A stretch of DNA of 64,000 nucleotides from JABJOR01 sp965603075 (GCA_965603075.1 CBFDBO010000013.1:13540-77539); one strand, 5' to 3'. Shown: positions 36,482 to 45,870, counted from the first letter of the stretch. Translations and numbers: made by a program. The notes: generated by a model from the letters alone, not told the origin.

Positions 36482-37315
36482 ATGCTACACAATAATTTGT
36501 TTGTTTTCGATATTGAAACCGTTCCGGATACATCCGCTGTTGCTAATCTAACAGGCTATGAGGGAGGCGACCCCGTTGAGCTTCGTTCCGAGCTAGAGCG
36601 TTATCATCTAGAAATCACCGATGGCCGCAATGCCTTTCCCCGCCAACCTTTCCATAAGGTCGTCGCCATTAGCTTTCTAGAGGCTGAAATTGAGCGGGAG
36701 GGCATGAACGAGTCCTATGCCTTGCGCGAATTACGATCGGGCGGCGAAGTTGGGGCGGATGAAAAGGCGCTGGTTCAGGGTTTTTTCAGTTATTTGGAAC
36801 GCCTTCGCCCTCGCCTTGTTAGTTTCAATGGCCGTGGATTCGATCTATCTGTCTTAAAATACCGCGCTATGGTCCATGGTATCAGCGCTCGGTTCCTTTA
36901 TAGCGACGGGGACAAATGGAACAGTTATACCTCGCGTTACTCCGACGACTGGCACTGTGATTTGATGGAAGTCATGTCTGAATACGGGGGGTCCGCTCGT
37001 ATTAAGCTTAATGAAGTTTGTTCCGTTTTAGGATTTCCCGGCAAATTTGGCGTGGATGGCTCAAAAGTATCAGAGATGATTGATAATGGTCAGGTTCAAG
37101 ATGTTCGTGATTATTGCGAAACCGATGTACTCAATACTTATTTGGTTTATTTGCGGCATATGCATCATCGCGGTAAACTTAGTACAGAGAGCTACAATCG
37201 CTCAATCGCTGACCTGATATCGCTCATTGAAGCCGAGGGTGAAGCCCGCCCGCACCTGGCAGAGTTTCTTGATGCTTGGGGTTTATCCTCTCAATATACT
37301 TTTACGTTGTCGTAG
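36482..37315 (+). CDS. PolB-like predicted 3'-5' exonuclease
   Basis: 277 aa from ATG 36482, preceded by a GGGAGAG ribosome site; the frame is open upstream but unrelated in sequence. DEDD-type exonuclease of the DNA polymerase B exo2 family: motif I FVFDIETVPD, motif II LVSFNGRGFDL and motif III in VQDVRDYCETDVLNTYLVYLR. It likely degrades DNA or RNA from the 3' end; biological role unknown. The PfpI gene follows 3 bp later, so co-transcription is likely. Confidence 0.88.
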   Translation: MLHNNLFVFDIETVPDTSAVANLTGYEGGDPVELRSELERYHLEITDGRNAFPRQPFHKVVAISFLEAEIEREGMNESYALRELRSGGEVGADEKALVQGFFSYLERLRPRLVSFNGRGFDLSVLKYRAMVHGISARFLYSDGDKWNSYTSRYSDDWHCDLMEVMSEYGGSARIKLNEVCSVLGFPGKFGVDGSKVSEMIDNGQVQDVRDYCETDVLNTYLVYLRHMHHRGKLSTESYNRSIADLISLIEAEGEARPHLAEFLDAWGLSSQYTFTLS

Positions 37316-37318
37316 AAC

Positions 37319-37918
37319 ATGCAAACAATAGGGGCGTTAATTTTTCCGGGTTTTGAATTACTCGACTTATTCGGGCCATTGGAAATGTTCGGCTCACTAG
37401 AGGATGATTTTAAAATCCATCTGGTCTCACAATCCGATCATGAAATCAAAAGCGGCATGGGGCCAATTTCCCATGCCGACGCGCTCCTATCTGATGATCA
37501 TGATTATGATATTTTGCTGATCCCTGGCGGTCCCGGAATTCGTCAACAAATAAACAACGAAGCCTTGCTGCAATGGCTATGCGAAAAATCTGTCAAAGCT
37601 GAACTGGTCGCTTCAGTCTGTACGGGCAGTGCGCTGCTCGCCAAAGCAGGTTTGCTCAATGGCAGAAGGGCGACCACTAACAAGCTGAGCTTTGATTGGG
37701 TAAGCACATATGGCCCCAATGTTCACTGGGAGAAAAAAGCCCGCTGGGTTCATGATGGTCGCTTTTTTACCTCCTCGGGGGTATCAGCCGGAATTGACAT
37801 GAGTTTGGCAATTATTGCTCACCTCCATGATATGACCACAGCCGAAAAAGTCGCTTTCTGGGCTGAATATATATGGAATAAAGAGCCTCAAAACGACCCC
37901 TTCGAAAACAATGTATAA
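37319..37918 (+). CDS. DJ-1/PfpI family protein (isonitrile hydratase-like)
   Basis: 199-aa protein with the DJ-1/PfpI fold. The nucleophilic elbow is C101 in LVASVCTGSALLAKAGLL, and D16 in the LLDLFGPLEMF segment matches the Asp used by Pseudomonas isonitrile hydratase. The length agrees with that group; chaperone or glyoxalase roles are alternatives within the superfamily. Begins 3 bp after the exonuclease stop. A 258-bp AT-rich gap follows in which I see no gene. Confidence 0.85.
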   Translation: MQTIGALIFPGFELLDLFGPLEMFGSLEDDFKIHLVSQSDHEIKSGMGPISHADALLSDDHDYDILLIPGGPGIRQQINNEALLQWLCEKSVKAELVASVCTGSALLAKAGLLNGRRATTNKLSFDWVSTYGPNVHWEKKARWVHDGRFFTSSGVSAGIDMSLAIIAHLHDMTTAEKVAFWAEYIWNKEPQNDPFENNV

Positions 37919-38176
37919 AATTTGCTAAAACTTACGCCCTAAGCATTTGATTTCTATAATTATTTTAAAACTGCATTCAATTATCTTATGATGTTATTAT
38001 ATAAATCTTGACGGCGAAGCATGCTGCAATACAATAGTATGAATACTCAATGCAAAGTTTGGTATTATTTAACATTTGCACACATTTAAACTAAAATTAT
38101 TACTTAATTTGCTTTATGATGGATTTTCTTCTCTTCGAATTGAGATGATTGTTAATAGGAATTTATAGGTATTATC

Positions 38177-39283
38177 TTGGCACCTTTATCAAACAATCCT
38201 GAAAATCTTAACAATGTTGAATTTCTTCAGCAATTGGCGATGGAGCGTTCCGAAGAGAGTAGAAATAAGCTTGTCGCGGTCATTAAGGACCTTCTGGAAG
38301 ACAGAAATGATTTCCTCACAGACCGCGAAAAAAATTTGATGTTCAAAATCATCGAGACATTGATCGGCGAAATCGAAGTCTCCTTACGCGTAGAATTAAG
38401 CCGTCAATTGGCAACTCATAAAGATGTACCACAACAACTGCTCTCATATTTAGCAAATGATGATATCAGCGTTGCTTACCCTGTCTTAACGCAATGTGAT
38501 CTAATTAATGATCGGGAATTAATCAGCGTAATCCGAAATCGCACAGAAGAATATCAACTTGCCATCACCATACGCCGTAATATCAGCGAAGAAATTTCGG
38601 AAGCATTGGTGGAAACCGGCAACGAAGATGTCATTCTTAATTTGCTTAAAAACAAAGATTGCAAAATCAAAGAATCGACCATGAATTATTTGGTCGAACA
38701 ATCTAAACGCTATGACACGTTCCAAGATCCCTTGGTCCATCATCATGAATTAAAACAACACATGGCAGAAAAGCTGTTTACGTGGGTATCCGGTGCATTG
38801 CGAAAAGATATAATATCAAAATTTGATTTGCCCCCAGACTTAATAAAAAAATTTATGGACACCCCTAACCCACAATCTTTAGAGGACATAAATGACCACA
38901 CAGAAGATTTACCGGAAGCAACAAAATCACTGATTAAACAATTGAAAGATCAGGATTTGATTTCAACTGATGTAATGATATCGGCCCTAAACCAGGGCGA
39001 GATTCCTTTATTCCTTGGACTGTTTGTCGAATTAACAAAACTTAACCTCGCCTTTTCAAAAGATATTATCTTTGATGGTAACGGAGAGGAAATCGCTGTT
39101 GCCTGCATTGCAATAGATGCAACAGAGTTTCAATTTCTAACTATATATAAAAAAACACGTAAAAAAGATGGCCTCAACCGGGAAATAGCGTCTCAGGATC
39201 GGGATAATAAATTGCTGACATTTTTCCGCACTATGGAACGAGAAAATGCCATAAAAGCAATTGCAACCTGGAATTCACTATAA
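38177..39283 (+). CDS. DUF2336 family protein (copy 3)
   Basis: 368-aa helical protein of the DUF2336 family, distant from the two copies at 18-21 kb but with the same core (SLRVELSRQLATHKDVPQQL; ANDDISVAYPVL). It appears to start at TTG 38177, with AGGT at 38167-38170 as ribosome site; the next ATG is about 22 codons in. The C-terminal part is less conserved. It lies one base upstream of the ATG of a PAS-histidine kinase, so the two are translationally coupled. Function unknown; a kinase-linked adaptor role is inference. Confidence 0.82.
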   Translation: MAPLSNNPENLNNVEFLQQLAMERSEESRNKLVAVIKDLLEDRNDFLTDREKNLMFKIIETLIGEIEVSLRVELSRQLATHKDVPQQLLSYLANDDISVAYPVLTQCDLINDRELISVIRNRTEEYQLAITIRRNISEEISEALVETGNEDVILNLLKNKDCKIKESTMNYLVEQSKRYDTFQDPLVHHHELKQHMAEKLFTWVSGALRKDIISKFDLPPDLIKKFMDTPNPQSLEDINDHTEDLPEATKSLIKQLKDQDLISTDVMISALNQGEIPLFLGLFVELTKLNLAFSKDIIFDGNGEEIAVACIAIDATEFQFLTIYKKTRKKDGLNREIASQDRDNKLLTFFRTMERENAIKAIATWNSL

Positions 39284-39284
39284 A

Positions 39285-40484
39285 ATGGCCGATAACGATA
39301 AAAAGAGCATCAATACGTTGCAAGATAGCCACTTGCCTAGGACAAGACGAAATTGGCCTTCTATACAAGGTAATGACAAAGAAAGAGCATCTCGGGGCTT
39401 ATCGCGGCTTGAAGGTATCACACGCTTGATATCTGAAATGGTTTGGGAAATAGATTCGGAAGGCCGGATCAGCTATATATCAGACCGAGTATTTGAAACA
39501 CTGGGCTTTCTACCCATTCAAATTATTGGTCAAACTTTCAACGAACTAGGCAGTTTTTATTCGCAGAACAATGAAGTCGTCACGGTCAATTGGAATAATC
39601 CATTTCGTGAAGTCATATTTAAGACCGTTAACAGCAATGATGAAGAAAAAATTCTACTCATAAGCGGTATTCCTTATTACGCCCCCGATTCGTGGGATTA
39701 TGAAGGTGTCTCCGGAACGGCTAGAGATATTACCAATCAGATTAAATCTGAAAATGAATTGAAAGACGCCCTTAAGAAAGCGGAATGGGCCAATCAGGCA
39801 AAAACAGAATTTCTATCAACCATCAGTCATGAATTGCGAACCCCTTTGACATCCATCAAAGGCAGTATTGGATTAATACAGGGCTTAAAAGCAGATGAAT
39901 TATCGAAAGAGGTTCTTGGTCTACTAGAAATCACCAATCGTAATAGCGAAACGCTGCTCACGCTGATAAATGAAATGTTGGACTACGAAAGAATTTTATC
40001 GGGGTTAATGACCATTGAATTATCCTCCAATAATGTTACAGAACTCGTCAGGAATGAAATAAAACAAATTGAGAATTATTCATCCTCTTTAGATATAAAA
40101 ATCGATTTAGCCCCAACCGACGATGATTTTATGGCCTTATTAAATGCACATCGCTTTGGCCAAATATTACGTAACCTTTTGTCTAATGCTGCTAAATTTT
40201 CCAACCAAGGTGACGAAATCATAGTCGCAATTAATCGTATTGGTAAGAACATCTCTATTAGCGTTACGGATCATGGTGTCGGTATTAGCGATGAGGATAA
40301 ACCAAAGATATTCGAGAGATTTATCCAGGCTGATTCATCCGATTCTCGCAAATACAACGGTTCTGGTCTGGGTTTGTCCATATCCAAAGCATTGACCTTA
40401 TCTATGGGTGGTAATATTTCGTTTACATCGGAAGTTGGCAAAGGATCTGTATTCACTGTTGAGTTTCCAGAAGCCACCGGATAA
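39285..40484 (+). CDS. PAS-domain sensor histidine kinase
   Basis: 399 aa from ATG 39285; a longer in-frame TTG start at 39261 lies inside the DUF2336 gene and is unlikely. No membrane helix, so cytoplasmic. One PAS domain (about residues 42-155; MVWEIDSEGRISYISDRVFE), then HisKA with H182 in FLSTISHELRTPL, then HATPase_c with N (LRNLLSNAAKF), G1 (VTDHGVGI), F (IFERF) and G2 (SGLGLSIS) boxes. No receiver domain is fused; the partner regulator is not adjacent. The orphan regulator at 8960 is one candidate, without direct support. Confidence 0.93.
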   Translation: MADNDKKSINTLQDSHLPRTRRNWPSIQGNDKERASRGLSRLEGITRLISEMVWEIDSEGRISYISDRVFETLGFLPIQIIGQTFNELGSFYSQNNEVVTVNWNNPFREVIFKTVNSNDEEKILLISGIPYYAPDSWDYEGVSGTARDITNQIKSENELKDALKKAEWANQAKTEFLSTISHELRTPLTSIKGSIGLIQGLKADELSKEVLGLLEITNRNSETLLTLINEMLDYERILSGLMTIELSSNNVTELVRNEIKQIENYSSSLDIKIDLAPTDDDFMALLNAHRFGQILRNLLSNAAKFSNQGDEIIVAINRIGKNISISVTDHGVGISDEDKPKIFERFIQADSSDSRKYNGSGLGLSISKALTLSMGGNISFTSEVGKGSVFTVEFPEATG

Positions 40485-40594
40485 GAATAACCTCTCTGAA
40501 ATTAAATACAGGTAGACAGGCCCTGCAAAGCGATTGATATTTCAATCACGGTATTACACTTGTTCTTTTGTATATATTTTGGGGAATGATCTTA

Positions 40595-42106
40595 ATGACT
40601 TTTACTGTACTGACAGCAGAATTCCTTCACGAAACAAACACATTCAATGTCCGTAAGACAGGGCTAGACACGTTTCAAGCCGACACCCTCCACGTAGGCG
40701 ATGAAGCATCCCGTGCTCATCTTTATTCCAACTCAGGGTTTGCTGGCTGTCTTGATTGCGAAGCTGAATTTGGATGGACCCTGAACCACGCCGTTTGCGC
40801 CCACGCTGGCCCATCGGGTACGGTCACGCGTGAAGCTTTTGATACCATTGGGGGTTATATTCTGGACGCCGCCCGTCCCCAAAAACCCAGTGGTGTAGAT
40901 GGCGTATTGCTTGCCCTGCATGGCGCCATGGTGCCAGAGGGTTTTGAGGATGGTGAAGGTGAATTATTACGCAGATTACGCGACATCATCGGCAGCGAAG
41001 TCCCCATCGCCATCTCTCTTGATTTACATGCAAATGTAACCCGGCAAATGTGCGAACTCGCTGATATTATAGTTTCCTACAAAACCTATCCCCATATTGA
41101 TCTTCGCGAAGCGGCGTATCACGCCGGGCAGATTTTACATCAAACCATGCAAGGGAAAATTAAACCACGTACCCTTTTGGCACCTCTCCCCATGTTGATG
41201 GAAGCCAATGGCGGACGAACAGACATAGGTCCTATGGTGGATCGCATTACCCGGGCACGGGACTATGAAAAGCAAGACGGTATTTTTGCCCTCAGCATCA
41301 ATGCGGGGTTCGAACATAGTGACATTGCCGAGATCGGGCCCAGTATCACCGTTACTTGCCAAATTGAAAACGAAAGCGATGTGCATGCACCCCAAGCCTA
41401 CATCGATAATATGGCACAAGAAATCTGGGATGCCCGCTTCGATGTGATCAACAAATTTTACACCGTTGAAAAGGCTGCAGCGATTGCCGCAGAATACGAT
41501 TCATCCCAAGGGCCTCTGATTATTGCCGATTACGCCGACAATCCCGGTGGCGGCGCGTACGGCGATTCCACCAATTTATTAGCGGCCATGATGAAAGTCG
41601 GTTTAACCAATGCATGTTTTGGCCCTATTGTTGATCCGCAAGCCGCCAAATCCCTCCATGCTTATAAAGCAGGTGCCACCGTTACCATGGACATCGGTGG
41701 CAAAATGGATGCTCGGTTTGGCGGAGAGTCCTTGTCTCTAACCGGCGAGATCATCTTGATCAGTGATGGCATATGTGTGGGAGATGGCCCTATGAAGGGC
41801 GGTATGACCATGAATTTCGGACTGAGCTGTGTCTTGCGAGTTGACGGCATTGATATTCTTATCACCACCGAACCCATCCAAATGTACGATCAGCAACAGT
41901 TCAAAGGCTTTGGTATCGATCTGGAATCCAAGTCCACCATTGGGCTTAAATCCATGCAACATTTTCGCGCGGCATTTGAACCCATTGCGAGCAAAGTCAT
42001 TGTCTGTGATAGCGGTGCACTTTGCACCAGAAACATGGCACAATTACCCTATGTTAATGTATCTCGTCCGATCTTCCCCCTTGATCCGGACATGACTAAA
42101 ATTTGA
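40595..42106 (+). CDS. M81 family metallopeptidase (MlrC-like)
   Basis: 503 aa from ATG 40595, chosen because GGGGA at 40581-40585 is well spaced for it; an upstream in-frame ATG (40568) adds nine residues with no ribosome site. MlrC/M81 family: N-terminal TAEFLHETNTF, ISLDLHANV and YKTYPHIDLREAAYHAG carry the putative metal-binding His/Asp residues, and C-terminal ADNPGGGAYGDST is diagnostic. MlrC in Sphingomonas cleaves linearised microcystin; most homologs act on unknown small peptides or cyclic imides. Standing alone, its substrate is unknown. Confidence 0.88.
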   Translation: MTFTVLTAEFLHETNTFNVRKTGLDTFQADTLHVGDEASRAHLYSNSGFAGCLDCEAEFGWTLNHAVCAHAGPSGTVTREAFDTIGGYILDAARPQKPSGVDGVLLALHGAMVPEGFEDGEGELLRRLRDIIGSEVPIAISLDLHANVTRQMCELADIIVSYKTYPHIDLREAAYHAGQILHQTMQGKIKPRTLLAPLPMLMEANGGRTDIGPMVDRITRARDYEKQDGIFALSINAGFEHSDIAEIGPSITVTCQIENESDVHAPQAYIDNMAQEIWDARFDVINKFYTVEKAAAIAAEYDSSQGPLIIADYADNPGGGAYGDSTNLLAAMMKVGLTNACFGPIVDPQAAKSLHAYKAGATVTMDIGGKMDARFGGESLSLTGEIILISDGICVGDGPMKGGMTMNFGLSCVLRVDGIDILITTEPIQMYDQQQFKGFGIDLESKSTIGLKSMQHFRAAFEPIASKVIVCDSGALCTRNMAQLPYVNVSRPIFPLDPDMTKI

Positions 42107-42136
42107 TTGAAAAACATAAATTGATCGGAAACAACT

Positions 42137-42385
42137 GTGCTTAGAGAAGTCAGCGTAAATATAGAAGACATCTTCCTTCCCAAAGCCCGGCAGGAAGAAA
42201 TCGATCAGGTTGAGATCGATAGAATCTGTGAAGACATCATGAACGAGGTCGATCAACGCCCCATTCAAGTACGCAAAGGCAAAGGTCGTCTGGTCTTAAT
42301 CAAAGGTACCAACCTCCTAGAAGCCCGCCGCGCCCTTGGCGACACCACCATTGGTGCTTACATCGTTGCAGCGCAACAGTTTTAG
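42137..42385 (+). CDS. Standalone ParB N-terminal-domain-like mini-protein
   Basis: 82 aa from GTG 42137. The sequence fits a minimal ParB/Srx-fold domain: an N-terminal helix with acidic residues (VEIDRICEDIMNEV), PIQVRKGKGRLVLIKGTNLL, then EARRALGDTTIGAYIV, matching the ParB pattern of P-I-x-V-R, L-I-x-G, R/L-EA and L-G-x-x-x-I-x-A-x-V. The usual G-E-R-R is replaced by G-T-N-L, and there is no helix-turn-helix or dimerisation domain. It is 31 bp downstream of the M81 gene. Function unknown; nucleotide (CTP) binding or nuclease activity is only a family-level possibility. Confidence 0.65.
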   Translation: MLREVSVNIEDIFLPKARQEEIDQVEIDRICEDIMNEVDQRPIQVRKGKGRLVLIKGTNLLEARRALGDTTIGAYIVAAQQF

Positions 42386-42405
42386 ATGCTTCTTAACGAT
42401 ACTGT

Positions 42406-43212
42406 TTAACGACCCTTCCAAACCGGGTCGCGTTTTTCGGCAAACGCACGAGGGCCTTCGAGGAAATCTTCTGAATCATTTACTTTTTCGTACCATGGGA
42501 AAGTCCCCATACCACGACTCATGTGTTTGAAGGCGTCTTGCACAGACATTTCAGAAACACCGTAGAAAGTTTCTTTCAAAGCCCGGAGGGCCAGTGGTGC
42601 GCCTTTGGAAATTTCTTCTGCCATGGCGCGTGAGACATCCATCAGTTCATCACGAGGAACTATTTTATGGACAAGACCCCAATGTTTGGCTTCCTCGGCG
42701 TCCATGCGGCGGCCTGTGTACATCATTTCAAGCGCTACATTATGAGGGATTTTTTTCGATAAGCGTTGAACAGCACCCGCGTCGGGTAAAAATCCACGTT
42801 GCATTTCTGGCAACCAGATATTGGTTTCCGGCACACAAATAATGATATCAGAGGCCAATGCGATTTCTAGTCCGCCGCCGATGGCATGACCATTTAGGGC
42901 GGCAATTACGGGCTTATACAAATCCCACATTTCGGTAAACCCTGCAAATCCACCCGGCGACATGCCCAGCGTTTCGGGGCTATCGATATCGCCGTCCATT
43001 TCGGCAACCTCTTTTAAATCCCACCCGGCAGAAAAACACTTCTCGCCCGTTCCGGTGATCAAACCAACGGTCAGATCATCATCATCACGCAGGGTGACAA
43101 ACGTATCATACAGTTCATTTGTCATGGCGGTGTTGATGGCGTTAACCGGGGCGTTGTCCATAGTGATTTCCAGAACCTTGCCGATACGGCTTGTGCTGAT
43201 CAATTCCGACAT
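42406..43212 (-). CDS. Enoyl-CoA hydratase/isomerase (carnitinyl-CoA dehydratase-like)
   Basis: 268-aa crotonase-fold protein. Oxyanion-hole segments EKCFSAGWDLKEV and NGHAIGGGLEIALASDIII are present, and RGFLPDAGAVQRLSKKI carries the family's active-site region, closest in wording to CaiD-like dehydratases. The C-terminal AEKRDPVWKGR is usual. The acyl-CoA substrate is not predictable; no carnitine genes adjoin. It lies 36 bp downstream of dnaX on the same strand. Confidence 0.88.
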   Translation of the reverse strand: MSELISTSRIGKVLEITMDNAPVNAINTAMTNELYDTFVTLRDDDDLTVGLITGTGEKCFSAGWDLKEVAEMDGDIDSPETLGMSPGGFAGFTEMWDLYKPVIAALNGHAIGGGLEIALASDIIICVPETNIWLPEMQRGFLPDAGAVQRLSKKIPHNVALEMMYTGRRMDAEEAKHWGLVHKIVPRDELMDVSRAMAEEISKGAPLALRALKETFYGVSEMSVQDAFKHMSRGMGTFPWYEKVNDSEDFLEGPRAFAEKRDPVWKGR

Positions 43213-43248
43213 AATGTATCTCCTAATAATCGAGTATAAGAATTTGAT

Positions 43249-45072
43249 TTATGTATCATCACCATCGAATGGCGGATGGTCTTCGACGGTTGATACTTCC
43301 GCACCGGGGAAGGCATCAACCACTGATTTTACAAGTGGGTGTTCCCGCATTTGATCTTTTAAAGCCTTTTGGGCAGCATCAAATTGTTGGCTTAAGGTAG
43401 GGTCGCCGGGGCTGGTTGAGACCGTTATCACCCACGCATCACCCGTTTCATCGAGCAGGAATTTACGTAATTTCTGAATGGTCGCTGCGTCGGCATACTC
43501 GCCACCATTGAGTTCAATGCGCCCTTGTGAGAATTTAATTAAATGCACATTGTTATAAAGAAATGCCTGCAATGAAATTTCTCGGCACTTGCCAGCGTAC
43601 GTGGCAAGCTCGGTTAAATTATTAAACAATGTTGCGGCGGCAATTTCTGGCTCAAATTCTTCATATTGAGGGGGTGGGTTCGAGACAGACCCGCCATTTA
43701 CGACCCTTAAAGCCGCCCTCACCCCACCACCATTATCACCACCGTCTCCGGTGGCTGGACTGGCTGGGTTTGTTGATGATGACATTGCGGAAGTATTTGA
43801 CCCACCACCTGCGTTTCCGCCTCCGCTGGTCGAGCCAGAGCCTCCAGACGATGGCATCCCCCCCTGTGACGGTATCATCCCTTTAAGGGCTTCCTCCGGG
43901 CTTGGCAAACTTGCCGCATGGGCTAGACGGATCAGAACCATTTCAGCGGCTTGAACAGCTGAAGGTGCTATTCGAACTTCGCTTAATCCTTTAAGCAACA
44001 TTTGCCACGCCCGCGAAATCGCGGCCATACCAAGCCCGGCGGATAATTCAGTACCGCGTACCCGTTCCATTTCTGGTACGGTGGCTTCATTGACCATCTC
44101 GGGAGAAACTTTTATGCGGGTAATCCAGTGGGTGATTTCTAGCAAATCTTCGATGACTTGCGAGGGATCAGCCCCCGCTTCGTATTGCTTGGTAAAGATA
44201 TCAAGCGCCCCCGCTGCATCCCCTTTTAAGGCCGCCTCAAACGTATCAAATGATTGCGAGCGATCGGCAAGACCCAACATATCGCGGACATCATCTTCGC
44301 CGATAACTTGGTCGGTGTGTGATATGGCTTGATCGAGCAAGCTCAACCCATCACGGACACTGCCATCAGCAGCACGGGCAATGAGCCGGATGGCTGTCTC
44401 AGAAATCTCAGCGCCCTCTTCTCCGGCGATGCGGGTGAAATGATCCGATAGCTCGCCAACTTCAACCCGGCGTAAATCAAACCGCTGGCAACGTGATAAA
44501 ACAGTAACGGGGACTTTTCGAATTTCTGTGGTAGCAAAAATAAATTTAACATGTTCCGGTGGCTCTTCTAACGTCTTCAACAATGCGTTGAAGGCGTTTT
44601 TAGAGAGCATATGAACTTCATCGATGATGTAGACTTTGTAGCGGGCTGATGTAGGGCGATAACGAACCCCTTCGATCAACTCACGGATATCATCCACGCC
44701 CGTACGACTGGCGGCATCCATTTCCAAGACATCGACATGACGGTCTTCGGTGATGCTGGTGCAATGTACACACACGCCGCAAGGCTCTGTCGTGGGTCCA
44801 TAACCCGGATCATTATCCGGACCAATACAGTTCAAACCGAGCGCAATAATCCGCGCTGAAGTGGTTTTACCGACACCACGCACCCCCGTCAGCATGAAAG
44901 CGTGCGCCAACCGACCCGAACTGATGGCATTACCCAACACCCGGATCATGGCATCTTGACCGATCATGTCATTAAAGGTAGAGGGGCGATATTTACGCGC
45001 TAGAACGCGGTATTCTTCCGCATTTTGCGGATCTTGTGGGGTACCTGAGGTGGGAGATTCTGTATCCGTCAT
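43249..45072 (-). CDS. dnaX: DNA polymerase III subunit gamma/tau
   Basis: Clamp-loader ATPase. 607 aa. N-terminal RecA-like ATPase: Walker A GVRGVGKTTSAR, the zinc-binding loop with cysteines around CIGPD and CGVCVHC, Walker B YIIDEVHMLS and sensor FIFATTEIRKVP. Domain III follows, then a Gly/Ser-rich linker at about residues 400-450 and a poorly conserved tau-specific tail. The SRP RNA gene lies just upstream on the same strand, as in many alphaproteobacteria. ybaB-recR, usually next, are about 7 kb downstream instead. Confidence 0.96.
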   Translation of the reverse strand: MTDTESPTSGTPQDPQNAEEYRVLARKYRPSTFNDMIGQDAMIRVLGNAISSGRLAHAFMLTGVRGVGKTTSARIIALGLNCIGPDNDPGYGPTTEPCGVCVHCTSITEDRHVDVLEMDAASRTGVDDIRELIEGVRYRPTSARYKVYIIDEVHMLSKNAFNALLKTLEEPPEHVKFIFATTEIRKVPVTVLSRCQRFDLRRVEVGELSDHFTRIAGEEGAEISETAIRLIARAADGSVRDGLSLLDQAISHTDQVIGEDDVRDMLGLADRSQSFDTFEAALKGDAAGALDIFTKQYEAGADPSQVIEDLLEITHWITRIKVSPEMVNEATVPEMERVRGTELSAGLGMAAISRAWQMLLKGLSEVRIAPSAVQAAEMVLIRLAHAASLPSPEEALKGMIPSQGGMPSSGGSGSTSGGGNAGGGSNTSAMSSSTNPASPATGDGGDNGGGVRAALRVVNGGSVSNPPPQYEEFEPEIAAATLFNNLTELATYAGKCREISLQAFLYNNVHLIKFSQGRIELNGGEYADAATIQKLRKFLLDETGDAWVITVSTSPGDPTLSQQFDAAQKALKDQMREHPLVKSVVDAFPGAEVSTVEDHPPFDGDDT

Positions 45073-45140
45073 CTGTCCCTACAATATCTAAGAACCGCTG
45101 TTTATGTGAGTTTTTAACACGTTTTTAGCGGGTTTAATGA

Positions 45141-45235
45141 GTAGCCGGACAATGACCCAATCCTGAATCCCGGGACGGCTGCTTCCTTCCGGACCTGACC
45201 GAGTTGACGAGGGGACTGCCCACCGCCGACTACCC
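45141..45235 (-). ncRNA. ffs: Signal recognition particle RNA (bacterial small type, 4.5S)
   Basis: The minus strand carries the universal SRP domain IV sequence GGTCAGGTCCGGAAGGAAGC. The ends pair: GTAGTCGG (45233-45226) with CCGGCTAC (45148-45141), with one G-U pair, giving an RNA of about 95 nt. It binds Ffh for co-translational membrane targeting. It lies 68 bp upstream of dnaX on the same strand. Confidence 0.95.
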
Positions 45236-45315
45236 GGTGCAATATAGAAATTCCAGCGGCTATTAGGCAAGCACTAGAATCAAATTTTTTTGAGATTTGT
45301 TACGATTAATTGAGA

Positions 45316-45870
45316 TTAATATTGTTCTTGAATATTAATGATGCCACCCGTTGGGCTGCGGCTAAGCAAGCCCCCCATATTAAGCAAACTGCCGACATCA
45401 TTGGAAAATTCATATCGCCCATCAACAACAGCCAAAATCTTCATTTCGAAAGATTGCCCCGCGGCCAAACGAATAGAAGGCCCCGGACAGCGGGTTTCCA
45501 GAATATCATTATCCAAGGCGGCGGCATCAATGGCTATGCTGTCGAAGAATTCTGGCGCTACAAAGCCGTGGGTCTCTTGATCACGATTGCGCAAACGCAA
45601 CACATAGGTCTGCCCGACACGCATTCGGACAATCATGGGGCTGTATTCACCATGACGTATGACCATTTCGATGGACGCTGCATTATCAAAGCTGACATTG
45701 GTAAGTTGGCGGGTTGTGCGTTCTTCGCACGAAGATGAACCGCTGCTTGGTACAAACACGTTAACGGTGTCATCAAATGTCGAGCTTACAGAATCAACAA
45801 ATGAGCCATAAGTTGAACATCCTGATAACAGGATAATACTAAAAATCAGGGTAGACTTCAGGTTTCGCAT
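45316..45870 (-). CDS. Cupredoxin-like lipoprotein
   Basis: 184 aa with a lipoprotein signal peptide (MRNLKSTLIFSIILLSGCS; lipobox LSGC, acylated Cys near residue 18). The mature part looks like a beta-sandwich with cupredoxin-type motifs: VRMRVGQTYVLRLRNRDQE followed by THGFVAPEFF, then AAGQSFEMKI and DGRYEFSND. Candidate metal ligands are one His (THGF) and one Cys (TRCPG), but the full type-1 copper set is not evident, so it may be a degenerate cupredoxin. Divergent from nudC (86-bp gap). Function unknown. Confidence 0.72.
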   Translation of the reverse strand: MRNLKSTLIFSIILLSGCSTYGSFVDSVSSTFDDTVNVFVPSSGSSSCEERTTRQLTNVSFDNAASIEMVIRHGEYSPMIVRMRVGQTYVLRLRNRDQETHGFVAPEFFDSIAIDAAALDNDILETRCPGPSIRLAAGQSFEMKILAVVDGRYEFSNDVGSLLNMGGLLSRSPTGGIINIQEQY

